A DNA stretch of 64,000 bases from Bathynomus jamesi (Eukaryota > Arthropoda > Malacostraca > Isopoda > Cirolanidae). Below the pieces are notes generated by a model. The model made no database searches and was not told the origin of the DNA. It worked only from the letters and a program-made list of their open reading frames with translations. A program made the position numbers and the translations under genes. Shown piece after piece: positions 33,041-45,036 of this stretch; positions within the stretch are counted from its first letter, which is position 1; the number at the start of each line of letters is the position of its first letter. The stretch lies in the NCBI GenBank assembly GCA_023014485.1, contig JAJOZX010005793.1:62001-126000 (forward strand). The letters are read 5' to 3'.

Positions 33041-33208
33041 TAAGTGTTAACACTTTTTTGAATCACCCTGTATATCTAGTAAAATGACTACATTATTATT
33101 ACTACAGGAATATCCTTTATCTGCCATAAATTTTCGAAATGAATATGTTTATATTACATTTCATTTGTGATTATTTTTACTTTGCGTTCCGTAAAGAAAA
33201 CAAACTTC

Positions 33209-33413
33209 GGATCACCTGAACCTCAGGGCCCCCCAGCCTTCTCTAGTTAGCCTTATAAGGCTAACTAACGAAAATATCACGACCTAACCTAACCAATCGT
33301 TAAGTCAACTGTACACCCTTGACGATTGGTTAGGTTAGGTCGTGATATTTTCGTTAGTTAGCCTTATAAAGCTAACTAAAGAAGGCTGGGGGGCCCTGAT
33401 CTTCAAGTGATCA
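33209..33413. mobile_element. 205-bp GG...CC fold-back MITE, GGATCACC type
   Basis: 8-bp TSD CAAACTTC (33201-33208, 33414-33421). The right tip has C-to-A (GTGATCA). The spacer is in the GGTCAACTG-like orientation, as at 29214. Confidence 0.91.
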
Positions 33414-33687
33414 CAAACTTCAAATGGAAATGTTTCTAATGTAAAATTTTGTTGCGGACATAATTCTTTGTTCATTTGTGGACATAATATTTTGTACAGC
33501 TTTATTATTTTCATTATTATTGGTAAGTGGCAACCCAACTGTTCTGGTTAATTTGCTGTATTGTTCTACCATAACTGGCGTATATTACCAAAAGATTACG
33601 AATGAGTTAGTCGTTTAATTTCGTATGAACAAACGCCTTTAAACATAGCAACTGAAGGAGTAAATTGTGGCAATCATTAAACTTTTT

Positions 33688-34151
33688 GGATCTTTTAAAC
33701 TATTTCCCCCCCCCAGCTTCAGAGAGGGGGGACATAGTTTAAAAGGTCAATATTAGGGGGAAGATAATTTAACAGGTTTTACTTATCTTATTTACATAAT
33801 GGAATTTTTAAGATGTGTATAGAAGATACATATCTTGAAAATTCTATTATATTTTATCATATTTCCGGTTTATAGAGAACCATTATTTACATAGGATAAA
33901 ATTTGAATGCCCGGTTAGGTCAACTGTACGCCCTTGACGATTGGTTAGGTTTAGTCGTGATATTTTCGTTAAAACTAATGCAAATATCCATTTGTTGTGA
34001 TTTATTTGTTGTTATTGTTTTCTTATCATATTTTGGTTAATTTGCAGAGTTTAAACTTTGAGGGGGGGGGGGATATAGTTGAAAAGATCAACATTGGGGT
34101 GGATTGTTGAAAAGAGTATGTTGGGGGGAGGGGAAATAGTTTAAACGATCC
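33688..34151. mobile_element. 464-bp GG...CC fold-back relative, GGATCTTTTAAAC type
   Basis: Ends GGATCTTTTAAACTATTTCC and GGAAATAGTTTAAACGATCC, with perfect 8-bp TSD AACTTTTT (33680-33687, 34152-34159). Interior: C-run/G-run, AGATACATATCTT palindrome, then the shared core (CCCGGTTAGGTCAACTGTAC to CGTGATATTTTCGTTAAAAC) in half-palindrome form. The same unit in reverse, with a nested insertion, is at 9058-9737. Confidence 0.92.
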
Positions 34152-34159
34152 AACTTTTT

Positions 34160-35039
34160 TATTGTGAATAAGAATACAAATGCTTATAAGGGCAATAAAA
34201 ATGGCGAAAATAAAAATAAAATTACTATTTATAATTTAACCAAGAATATTTCCTTTCTAATAACGTTAAGGATGTAAAAGCAAATAGTTACAAAAGTCTA
34301 TAAAGTTTAGAGAAATGCATATCAAATTACGTATCAAAAACAAAAAAAATACATGTGAAAAACCGCCGTGACTAATTTTAAAAATTATGGTTAAACAGAC
34401 ATTTTTACCTTAAGGACTTTAATCCTTACAATAATTTTTTAGGAAGCCCGAAAATAAATTATTTTTTCGCTAATTTATGTATTTAGTCAAAATACCTTTT
34501 TCGTATTTCAAGCCTTTTGTGGTTTGGTCTCACATTTTTCTCTTTTCTCGTTTCTTTTACTTCTCTTACCAAAGTCTCCAATGCTTCAGCAATGGCTTCC
34601 GACGTAGTAGGAGGTCGATCCTTTTAAAAGGTTGAGTAGGGTTGCCAGCAGGGGTTTCTAAAGATGGAGCTGAGTGGTCTTCATCAAATTCATCTTCATT
34701 TTAGTTTGGACTGAACTGATGACTGTAGTGACTTTGTTCCTTCTGTACTTCAGAATACCTTATAGTCTTACAGTTATGGTCATACAATTTTGCAACTGAA
34801 TCATGATATTAGAGTGATATGATTCATTAACGAAGATCTGGATTTTTTAAATGCAAAGTTCGAACAGTTTGACATCCTATTCATGAAAGACATCCAATTA
34901 AAACCTCAACAAAGTTATTTAAATAAGTTTCGTAAGTCAAATGGTGACCCAAAACAAACATGGAAAGTGATTAACAGAACATCAAATCAGACATGAAAAG
35001 GGAACATCTTTCAAAGAATCTTACCGTGGTGTAAATCAT
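34160..35039. other. No intact gene; possible coding relics
   Basis: On the minus strand near 34500-34740 a short stretch reads DEFDEDHSAPSLETPAGNPT and ATTSEAIAEALETLVREVKE. This is faintly like the tails of MADF/BESS-type regulators, but stops and shifts make it very uncertain. Confidence 0.25.
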
Positions 35040-35250
35040 ATTGAAAGATTTGTAACCATCAAAGTCATTTGATCTCTCACCATCAGATTTCCTTCTTTGG
35101 GGATCGACATGAAAGAAAAACTTTGCTTCAGCAACTCTTACAGTATAGAGGAGCCGCAGCGCAACATCATCAACAATATTCGAGTGTTTCCTGCGACTGT
35201 ATCATGAAGCACTTTCGGTTGTAGTTCAGAATAACATCCGACACAATGTT
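35040..35250 (+). pseudogene. Possible mariner transposase C-terminal relic
   Basis: SPSDFLLWGS at about 35080-35105, then in another frame SIEEPQRNIINNIRVFPATV. The order and spacing suit the end of a DD34D transposase. Very short, no ends found. Confidence 0.4.
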
Positions 35251-35640
35251 ATTCTGATTTTATTTCGCACCCAAAACTCAATTACTGTTACTCCTAATTC
35301 CAATATAATAACTCCGTATTATTTTTGTAAGTAACTCTAACGTAACTTACTTGTAACCTTATTTAACGCAATTTTGCCACGCAACGCTGACACAACTTTT
35401 TTGTCAGCAGTTCTTCATTTAAACTGTGAACTGGTCTAACCCACCAGACCAACGTGCATGCGCAGACAGAGATCTCAAAAATACTTTGGAACATATTTTC
35501 ATTAAAAATGAAAATATAATACAAATTCTTCGCCAATAAAAAAAAATCATTCCATGTCATGAATATTCAAAAATACTTCTAATTCATTCTTTTAAGTTCC
35601 TTCATTATTTTTGCCTTAAGCAAGACGTCTAACTATCTAA
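35251..35640. other. No gene recognised
   Basis: AT-rich spacer. A 65-codon minus-strand frame at 35363-35560 is unassigned. Confidence 0.45.
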
Positions 35641-35641
35641 C

Positions 35642-35835
35642 CAGTGGTTCTCAACCTTTGATTGTTCTGACCCTAATTTGGCCACGAACAGGACCTCTCA
35701 ACCCTCAGGCTTATAAAATTTAAATATGTATATAACTATTGCATTAAGAAATAGTGAATATAGTGACCCTTCGCGACCCTACTTGAGGACCCCCGCGACA
35801 CTGATTTGGGTCGAAACCGAGGTTGGGAACCACTA
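35642..35835. mobile_element. hAT-type MITE, about 194 bp
   Basis: Ends CAGTGGTTCTCAACC and GGTTGGGAACCACTA, close to the MITE at 26954-27148. Flanks TATCTAAC and ATCTAAAC look like a TSD with a one-base indel. Confidence 0.82.
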
Positions 35836-35844
35836 ATCTAAACA

Positions 35845-36719
35845 GTAACACATGTTTATAATTACATTTAATTGCAAAATATAAACATGAAAACATGCTT
35901 GCAGTTACTTTAATTTAATTAAAATTTCCGTTTACAATATGCCATAATATGGCAGAATGCCATAATATGTATATTAAGTATTGCGCAAATTATGGCATTT
36001 TATTGCTTGTATTTATAGGGAAGAATCCATATAGTTTTCGTCGTGTTATTAAACGCTATACCTAAGTTACGCAATTAAAAGGAATAAAACCCAACAACAA
36101 AAAGATACAAAACGAAGTAAGGGTCTCAATTTTTTTTTTACCAACCAAAAGTTTCGGAATAAAAGTAGGAAAGAGTTTAACTTTCCTTAAAGCTGAAATA
36201 GTTACGCTTATGTTACACATATACATCAGTGTTATATAAAATTTACGCTTAAATGTGACATTGATGTGCCACTTTTACTGAGTGATGAGTGATAAATCTG
36301 CGAGTTAGAATCTCAAGGGAGGCACTTCTCAAATCGATTTATTTCCATCATTTCATGTCATTCTTATCTACGGCTTTCCCATTTTGGTCTAGTTTAGGTT
36401 AGGAAATATTATCCATTCTCATTTCGCACCTTTACCACTCCTTTGTGAATAGGAGTGGCATTCATTCTCAAATCTGAATTTCTCACTTTGTGCATACTCT
36501 TTTGCGAGCCTTGAATGGGAATGACACGAGTGGAAAGTAATTGGAGTTTAGCACATGAAAAATTATACTGTTAAAGCAAGTTATTAATTGGTTGTGTTAA
36601 TAAATATTAATTATAGTATATGCATTAGAAGTATTCAGTTCTCTTAATTATCGTTAATAATTAATTAGACGAATCACGGTTACAATTATAATCTTCATGT
36701 TTGTAAAGAATCCTCGGAA
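35845..36719. other. No gene recognised
   Basis: AT-rich; includes short ATGCCATAATATG repeats near 35940-35970. No coding support. Confidence 0.5.
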
Positions 36720-36733
36720 CACACACACACACA

Positions 36734-36805
<72 letters not shown>
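36720..36805. repeat. Compound (CA)n-(CT)n-(TA)n microsatellite
   Basis: Short CA, about 55 bp CT and a short TA, ending at the Tc1 terminus. Confidence 0.95.
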
Positions 36806-38004
36806 CTGGTCAAAAAAAGAAACGCAATTAGCTTGCATATGGTGTAAAATTTAAGTTGTTAGTGGTATTATCACAGTTTCAAGATTATGGTTAAATGTTT
36901 GTTCAAATCTTTTAAAGCCACTTAGTGCATGTTTTTAAACCTGACTAATCCCGGCTAAGACGCCATTTTGTTACAAACAATAAACAGAGATTAAATTGAA
37001 TGTATTCTTTATGAAGGCATGCATTTTTTCTTGACTTCACAGAATACACACTGCCCGTTGAGAAAACCAAACTTTTTCCCGCGATTGAGGCATGCCACGA
37101 CTCTCAGAGGTCAAGAGAGGTCGTGCCTTGGGCATGTTGGATGCAGGCATGTCTGCTGTCCAAGTTGCACAACGAATGCATGTGCATCCCAGCACAATCT
37201 CTAGGCTTGTTAGACGGTACAATGCCACAGGAAGTGTTCAGGACCTGCCAAGACGTGGGCGACCTCGTGTGACGACCCAACGCCAGGATCGCCACATTGT
37301 ACTGCAGCACCTGCGTCATCGGCAGCGGAATGCTCGTCAGACAGCCAGAGAGACAGCTGGTATCCACAACAACAGAATTAGTGACCAAACCGTCAGAAAC
37401 CGACTCCGTAATGCAGGACTCCGATCCCGCAGGCCTTACAGAGGTCCTTTTCTCACTGATGCAAGAAGGCAACGACGCCTGCAATGGGCCTATCAGCACC
37501 GTGACCTATCGTGGGCCTATCAGCTCTGACTGACCAGCGCTACAGGGATGAGATTCTTCACCCACATGTTCTTCCATTCATGAGGCAACATCCAGAATTG
37601 GTGCTCCTGCAACAGGACAATGCCAGACCTCATGCAGCCAGGATAGTGCAGGCGTACCTGCAGGGACAACAGGTGCAGACCTTACCATGGCCAGCCTTCA
37701 GCCCAGACATGTCACCGATAGAGCACGCATGGGATGAACTTGAACGGCGAGTTCGCAGACGTCAGCATCAGCCGCAGAACATCAGGGAACTGACCAATGC
37801 AATTATTGAAGAGTGGAGGGCCATCCCTGTTGCTTTCCTGCAGAGACTGTTGAGGTCGATGAGGGCCAGACTCCAAGCCTGCATTGTGGCTAGGGGTGGC
37901 CATACGCGTTATTGACTGTTTGTTATGTTAAGAATCATTTACTATATACTGAGTCCTCATGTTTATTAATAAATCTCAAAAATTGCGTTTCTTTTTTTGA
38001 CCAT
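36806..38004 (+). mobile_element. Tc1-like element with internal deletion
   Basis: Ends CTGGTCAAAAAAAGAAACGC and GCGTTTCTTTTTTTGACCAT. TA precedes the left end; the right side runs into a (GT)n tract, so the TSD is blurred. About 1.2 kb, against the usual 1.5-1.7 kb. GC content of the coding part is clearly higher than that of its surroundings. Confidence 0.92.
37092..37915 (+). pseudogene. Tc1 transposase (DD34E) lacking its first catalytic Asp
   Basis: First frame (37092-37529): MPRLSEVKRGRALGMLDAGM, two helix-turn-helix segments (VAQRMHVHPSTISRLVRRY and the ISDQTVRNRLRNAGLRSRRP region), and GRPR between them. Second frame (from about 37530): LLQQDNARPHAARIVQAYL, then FSPDMSPIEHAWDEL with the catalytic Glu 34 residues after the Asp. 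The stretch between, with the first catalytic Asp and roughly 100 residues, is deleted at a pair of direct repeats, with a stop and frame change at the join. Not functional. Confidence 0.92.
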
Positions 38005-38025
38005 GTGTGTGTGTGTGTGTGTGTG

Positions 38026-38435
38026 GTTGTGTTTTCTCCTTTCCTCTTCGATATACGTAGATTTTCGCTCAATAAATTTTGAATTTTGCTTGATTCTTTC
38101 GTATTGAGACGTAATCAAATGTTCGTCATTTGGGCGTCCTCTCAAAAGTTCATTTTTAGACAATCATCTCCTTGAAGGGAGGAAGAGCGAGAGAGAAAAC
38201 GCTCATTTTATGCAAATTTCAGGATACGTTTCCTGACACTTCATTCTCTGATCAAATTGCCGTTGCTTCTTCACTGGGAAAAGCTTAAATGGAGGGATTT
38301 AGAAAGCGTTTTTTAAAACGATCGCTATAAAAGGTCGCCATTATGGTCGTGCATTTGATTAAAGGAATTGAATAGTAATGCAATTACATTACTTTCAGCT
38401 TCATTTTTGCTTTTCTGGAAGGGGTGCGTTAAGGG
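38026..38435. other. AT-rich spacer, nothing recognised
   Basis: No TE end or coding signal before the LTR at 38436. Confidence 0.5.
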
Positions 38436-38997
38436 TGTAGTGATCGGCTTTATTAATTTACTTTCTCTTCATTATTTACGCTTCTTTCTACTTTACTATA
38501 TCTCTATTTATTCTCTATCGGCTCTTTCTTTCATTTATCACTTTGTTTCTCTACACTCTTTTTGCCGTGTCGTATAATATCATGGTAGCGACGCCGAGAC
38601 CTGACTCAAAGTTCGTTACAAAACAAAGGGGGAAGGGGGGGTATATTAATACTCTTATTAACACTTATGAACGTTTTATTAATTCCGAAAATGGTTTAGT
38701 TAAGTTAGGGGTATGCGAGTATGAATTCTATTAATAATTTAGGTCGGAGAGGGACACTTAATTAACTTTACGTTACATTTCGTCAACCTATCGCGTAACG
38801 CGTTGCCTCAAGACTGACTCCCTTATGGGTAGTCTGCTCTCTCGGCCTCCATTCAGGACTGCCAACTGTACCCATTTTAAACAATTTAAATCTAACATAC
38901 TTTTTCGTAATTTCATAATTATTAGTAAATGATTTACATTAAACATTATCTTATTTAATTAAACAGAAATTAATATTCTTAACTAAGCATTACTACA
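38436..38997 (-). repeat. LTR, left copy (562 bp)
   Basis: Starts TGTAGTGATCGGC and ends GCATTACTACA, with the TG...CA borders of an LTR. About 555-562 bp align with the right copy, with scattered indels (for example a missing CGTT near 38675), so the insertion is not recent. Confidence 0.93.
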
Positions 38998-40104
38998 CTC
39001 GCATCACCCCTGGAAAATAAGTTCTTCATTAGAAAACTTATTAATATCGTTTAACAAATTTCATAATTTTATTCAACAAATTTATATATTTTGCAATTTT
39101 TTTTTTTTTTTTTTTCTTAACAAATTCAAAGTTTAGAAATAGACAAGAAATAATAGAATGACAATTCCCATACATATATTGTATCATATTATAAAAACCG
39201 AAAACTTTATAATTTTCACATTTGCATAAAATAACATTTCACTCTAATAATTAAATTACAACCTGTAACTAATCTATACATGCCAAAAAAATAACGGAAA
39301 ATTTTCTTACAGTGGCTACACAAATCTCAAGTTCACAATCTATTCCCGCGATTCCTCATCAATGATCGCTTTACATTCGAAACAATTATTTGTATAGTTA
39401 TACAGTTACTATCAGGGCATCATAGAAAAAATATAAGAAAAAGTTTACATAAAATACTGACCAAGAGCGCACATACTATTTCACGAAAAACACAACAATT
39501 ATGGGCAATAATCGCACCCTTTCACTTACAGTTTCATTACATAATAATCAGTACATTAATTTGCTGGACGTTGTTTAGATGACACTCCGCACGCTGACAA
39601 CGGATTTCAATTTTCAATCGCAGCTCTCCTGCTCACTTCGCTAGAATGCAAGGGATTGCATCAATCAATATGCAACAGGGCAGCACGCTATAATGGTTCC
39701 GCTCTCTCTCCAATGGCGAAAAAAAAGAACAAGAGACGTCCAATTCTAAAAGGATCAGGGGGGGAGATATCTGAAAGCGGGACCACGCGCTGGAATTGGA
39801 CGGAATTTGCAATTCTAGAAGTCGATGAAGAAACTCGCCTTGTCTCATCTCCACTTTTGTCGGTGAACGCTGCTCTTCCTACGTCCAGCTGAAAGACTCT
39901 TCTACTGGCAACAATCAAACGATGACTCCGCCGTAGGCCGTTTCCCAACGAACCTACTGTATGTCTGTATGGACAGTACAGTCGTAGGCACCCGTTCAAG
40001 CTCTCGTGGCTTGTCTACCGCGCGCTGTGACACATATTTAGCGAAGCATTCGAGCAGCGTGACCAGCTACTGCCCGAAAATACCAGTAGACCATCTTCGA
40101 TCGA

Positions 40105-40262
40105 AACTTTCGTGTGCCAAGACCCTGCACACGTAAATTTCTCTTCTTCCGAAACTGTCCTGCGCCAAGTCCATGCGCATTCGGTTCCTCTTCTTCTGTC
40201 TCTTCTCTTCTCTTCCGAAACCATCCTGCGCCAAGTCCATGCGCCATTTGGTTTCTCTTCTC
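40105..40262. repeat. Imperfect tandem repeats inside the LARD
   Basis: A unit containing CCTGCGCCAAGTCCATGCGC preceded by TCTTCCGAAAC occurs at about 40145 and 40212, with a weaker copy (GTGCCAAGACCCTGCACACG) at 40112. Gives a repeated RKRR/HGLGAG peptide on the minus strand that looks incidental. Confidence 0.75.
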
Positions 40263-43058
40263 TATCTCTCATTGGTGATCGATCACCTATCCGGTCGACT
40301 AAACTCACTTGATGGAACTCGGATTCAACTTGGTTGACCCAAACTGAGCCTTTGCAATTTTGAAAAAAAAAAGTTTATTCGAAACGTTTCTGTACTGCTT
40401 ATCATTTCATTTTTAATTTATCGAATTTTCTCGACAGTTCACTTCGAAATACTAACTACACATTTGCTCTGGCCAAATTCACGGAAAGAAAAAAAATTAC
40501 ACATCTCAAAATTTTGCAAAAATTTAATCAAATCTAGCTACCAATAAGGTCACTTATGGCAGTTACAGCAGAGAAGATAAAAAAAGTCACAAAACGCTAA
40601 ACAAAATTGTACAGTATAAATATAAAAGCGCCCATACATAGTAACTGTTAGTATAATTTAAGAATTATTATTGTTCAAAGTATCGTCAGAAATCACCTCA
40701 ATACCTCTAAATACAAAAGACAAAAATGACCCCAGAAACTTCATGTCATCCATTCTCTGACAATCATGAACCCTCTTGCTTTGAGGAGGAGCACACAAAG
40801 ACGCCACAAAAACGTTACTGGCTATCTATAAGGCTCCATTTCCGAGTGTACACTTGAGTCAATGTTTCAAATGCATTAGTTAACTCCGACTGAAGGTTTA
40901 AACATAATAATTTTCTAAACAGTTATTAAAAAGTAAAAAATTTAAATATTACTACCAAAAATTATTTTAATACAGTAATTCCAACTTGAAACGTCAAATT
41001 TCATACGAATTGAACTCGCAATTAGCAAATTACATCTGAGATACAACTTCTCCTTCAACAGAAACCCCAGTATGGTTTGCAAATCACAAAAATCTCATTA
41101 ATTTATCGCTTCCAAGTGAAACTACAAATTTGCATAGTTATACTAAATAAGAATAGATCATATGCACTAAAAAAATACACGCAATCCACTGTAAACAAAA
41201 CTAAAACATTGCGTAATTAAGAGCGGTCGCTTTGTTTGTAAGCGAACCTCTATACAAATATCCCTAACCGAATGAAACTGCATTATATCCTAACATAATT
41301 TCGTAATATTTTCCATGCAAACGCTCGAACTAAAAAAAATACATTTTTCATTTCTAATACCCAAATTAAAATATCAAATTAAAACATCCTTTTTAGAATA
41401 CAATCTAAATTTGAACTAAAAATTTTACCATTGTCATTGAACTGGAAAGAAAAATAAAAATCGGCCTACCTGTACAAATAAAATTGATTATTGAATGAAT
41501 TTATAAAACGTAAAGAAAATATATGAAAAGAATTTTCTACACAAATTTCTGTAATTCAAAAAAAATTATAATATCCAGATTTAGTAAAATGTGTACCGTA
41601 ACTCACATTGGCCGCCAAAATAAAAATAAAATTTACTGCCGCTTTTAGGCCTATAATTAATAAATTCAATGTTATGCGCGGAAAGAACAATTTAGAATTT
41701 TATGCATAACATTTGTGCTTATTAAAGAAAAATCCTATGCTTATTTATGTTAAACCAATTAAAATTTTGTTAAATAACTAAAAATTTACTACTCAATAGA
41801 CATACCGTAGTAACGGTTAACTCCGAACAATATTTTACGATAGGCCTACAAGAATCCCTCAGTACAATACAATAGCCATTTTACCAAATATGTCAGAATT
41901 GTCGTGAAATGAACGAAAGAAACAGAGAGAAAAAAAAGATAATCAGCTTACCTACCAAAGTTTATGAGTATATAAATATATGTAATTATATATATAACTA
42001 ATAATACGTATAAGTTAATAAGTAAGTATATAATTAATGAGTATATAATTAATGAGTATATAAAAATCCAAAAAAAAACTTATAGAAAATTTCACAACAC
42101 CATTTCTCTATTTCAGTTAAACGAATTCTGCTTATTTTGAAATTTTACACAATCCTATACGGCGACTTATAATCTGACAAATTTAATATGTTTAAGATTA
42201 CCTTTCGACTGTCAATTAACTGTAACTTAACCTATATAGCGCGAAGCGAGCGAAGCAAAAAGCCCGTAAATCTATATAAACAAAATAATCCTATTATTAT
42301 ATACAGGCAATCGAAATATAATCAAAAATCTGCTAATGAAACCCAGAAAATTTCTCATGTTCATGAAATGTTTTTGAATCGGTACAAATTTTCGCTAAAA
42401 CATTTTGAAAGGACCATATAAAATGTGTATCACAGTGTATTTAAACTAACAATTTACTTACGTACAAATTTTTCTTATTATTATCGCTATTTTTATATCA
42501 CAATTACTACTAATTTCAAAATTTTAAACAAAAAATAAAAAGGTAAGCTGGAACAGGCATACAGTGGAAGAGATGAAAAAAAAGAAAAATTGAGTCTTCA
42601 GGCAGCACGATAATTTCAAAACTATGCCCTCTCCAACCGAATGAACGAAATTTAACGTAATAATGACTCGCAATATTGAGTCGGACAAACGAAAAGCAAC
42701 GGAACTGGACGATGAAAAATGGGACAAAGGGAACATTTCAGAATCCAACGAACTCCCACGAAAAGAAAGAAAAAAAAACAAATTAAATTTTTTAGGCGCG
42801 AAGTTTGTCAGGGACGCTATCAGGATGCGAAGGCGAAGCGCCATCTTGAATTTATATTTACAATGAAATTTTAAGGAATGAATTTCGAAATTTGCCTGCA
42901 AACGAGATCAACTTTGCATTTAGATATTTTAATAATCGAAATAAAATATTCATTAACGCTATTGGTTATTATACCGGTTTTGAAGAATTTTAATCAAAAT
43001 ACTAAATCACGTGGGTAAGCCTCACAAAATATGATGTAAGACCACCGCTCGCCACCAG

Positions 43059-43613
43059 ATGTAGTGATCGGCTTTATTAATTAACTTCTCTTCATTGTTT
43101 AGTCTTCTTTCTACTTTACTATATCTCTATTTATTCTCTATCGGCTCTTTCTTTCATTTATCACTTTGTTTCTCTACACTCTTTTTGCCGTATCGTATAA
43201 ATATCATGGTAGCGACGCCGAGACCTGACTCAAAGTTCGTTACAAAACAAAGGGGAAGGGGGGGTATATTAATACTCTTTTTAACACTTATGAATTTTAT
43301 TGATTCCGAAAAGTTTAGTTAAGTTAGGGGTATGCGAGTATGAAATTTCTATTATAATAATTTAGGTCGGAGAGGGAACACTTAATTAACTTTACGTTAC
43401 ATTTCGTCAACCTACGCGTAACGCGTTGCCTCAAGACTGACTCCTTAGGGTAGTCGCTCTTGGGCCCCTCTCAGGACTACCAACTACCCATTTTAAACAA
43501 TTTAAATCTAACATACTTTTTCGTAATTTCATAATTATTAGTAAATGATTTACATTAAACATTATCTTATTTAATTAAACAGAAATTAATATTCTTAACT
43601 AAGCATTACTACA
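43059..43613 (-). repeat. LTR, right copy (555 bp)
   Basis: Starts TGTAGTGATCGGC and ends GCATTACTACA. Partner of the left LTR. Confidence 0.93.
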
Positions 43614-43617
43614 AGGG

Positions 43618-44772
43618 TGGGAGTGGGGAGTTATATTTCGAATGTATGATTGAGTATTGAATTTTTTTTTTTGGGGGGGGGGGGGTTAATTAATAGCTGT
43701 GCCATTTTTTACGCATTACTCACTGCTTTCAGTTACTACGAGAAAGCATCATTCTTAATAACTACATATACTCATTATTCTTAATAACCAATACTTATTA
43801 GCGGTTATACATAATTCTTAATAACCAAACTTATTAGCGGTTATACATAAATATTCATATTGCCCTCTGACTTTTCAGCAATTTTATTCTTTTCAGTTTT
43901 CTTTACTTTTTGCTTTATTATTTGAAATAAATAATAATGGACGATTGTGTATATAATTATAATATATACAGCGGCCTATGCGACTGTAGGCTCACTATAA
44001 TATGTAGAGTAAAAATGGAATGAAATGTTATGCAGGGTCACCAATTTGGCCTTTCAGCCAAATAAACAATATTTAATAAAGGAGATGAAAATTACTAGTT
44101 TTCGTTTAATTAGAAAAATAAATGAATTAGTTGTTCACAATGATTAACAATTGTTTATACAGAAAATGTGCAATATTACAATGAAATGAGTCATGACAAT
44201 AAGGAATGGTTTTTATACAGTATAATAGTTAGATGATACACTGGTGTTAAAACAATAACTGAGGTAATGACAATACGATATTGGTACAGTAATGAAAGAG
44301 GCTTAACTGCGGTCGTAAATGCGTGACTTAGATTGAACGGTATTGAGGACACTTTGAAGAGAGCCTATTCAGTCAGTCTGAGAGTATATTGAGTTTATAG
44401 ATTACGCAAAACCATTTGGCACGATGAAAGAAGAGTTCAGTAGGCCCAATGAGCTTGTGGCCTATGTGAGGTTTACAGACCTGGGTTTCGATGAAGGTAA
44501 CTCTGAAGAGGAAGGACCTACGAGCTGGGTGGAGTGATAAGCTACTTGTTGAAAAGAAATGAAGATTCGCAAGTCGAAATGGATGAATGTTGAGTGAAGC
44601 AAAGGCCGGACGGATGACTCCGGTTGAATCTTGCAGAAGTGATGTTGCTTCCAAGGGGATGAAATAGTAGTAGGCCTCACTGGAGATGATCCAGCTTCGT
44701 GTATGATTAAGCTGCGTTTTGTGGTCGGCGGGCAGCTCTCCGATCTTCGTCAGAGAGCGAGTGGAATTACAT
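43618..44772. other. No gene recognised
   Basis: A G-run at 43673-43684 follows the LARD. GC content rises modestly around 44370-44760 but no domain can be recognised on either strand. Confidence 0.45.
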
Positions 44773-45026
44773 AGGGCTGGGTATCCGGGATCCCGGGATA
44801 TTATTTCACCCCATACTCAAGCGAAAACGGTCTTCAAAGTTTAAAAAACAGGTGAACGAAAACTTCAATTGTGAAAAGCCTTTGCATGAAATAAATATAC
44901 GCCATAATAAAACTGTATTTAAAAGTCTCTCCTGAAAGTAGAATACCGGAAATCCCGGGATCGATGACAGTTTTCCAGGGAAATGAACTATCTACTTTAC
45001 TTCCGGGATCCAGGATGCCCAGCCCT
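44773..45026. mobile_element. hAT-like MITE, about 254 bp
   Basis: Ends AGGGCTGGGTATCCGGGATC and GGATCCAGGATGCCCAGCCCT. Flanks AATTACAT (44765-44772) and AGTTACAT (45029-45036) resemble an 8-bp TSD with one mismatch, offset by two bases. A CCCGGGAT motif repeats in both arms. Confidence 0.7.
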
Positions 45027-45036
45027 ATAGTTACAT

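Larger units (their letters stand above)
31742..33070 (-). mobile_element. Deleted mariner split by a pogo element
   Basis: Left end CAGGGTGGTTCAAAAAATG and right end TTTTTTGAATCACCCTG, in TA context. Only about 245 bp of the mariner itself remains: the transposase C-terminus on the minus strand (ALEATFDRFHTCIDIRGQQV at about 31830-31890), then CAGATGTC...CCATATA. A pogo-like element at 31958-33040 is inserted in it. The same deleted mariner without pogo is at 28579-28925. Confidence 0.85.
38436..43613 (-). mobile_element. LTR retrotransposon without coding capacity (LARD-like)
   Basis: Two LTRs (38436-38997 and 43059-43613) flank about 4.06 kb. The whole is bordered by a 4-bp TSD AGGG (38432-38435, 43614-43617). 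Just inside the right LTR the minus strand reads TCTGGTGGCGAGCGGTGG, a plausible primer-binding site. Just inside the left LTR it reads CAGGGGTGATGCGAG, a purine-rich tract. These favour minus-strand orientation. The interior has no gag, protease, reverse transcriptase or integrase, only short frames, so it would depend on proteins from an autonomous partner. Confidence 0.9.

Noticed and set aside
6492..33413. The regularly recurring palindromes as a CRISPR-like array or rho-independent terminators
   Set aside because: The units are dispersed, far too long, carry target-site duplications, and the sequence is eukaryotic.
34500..34740. MADF/BESS-type regulator gene
   Set aside because: Only a faint resemblance over a few residues with stops and shifts; kept only as a note.
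40015..40312. Frames inside the LARD as a gag gene
   Set aside because: Short, overlapping on both strands and driven by an imperfect tandem repeat; no zinc knuckle or capsid motif.
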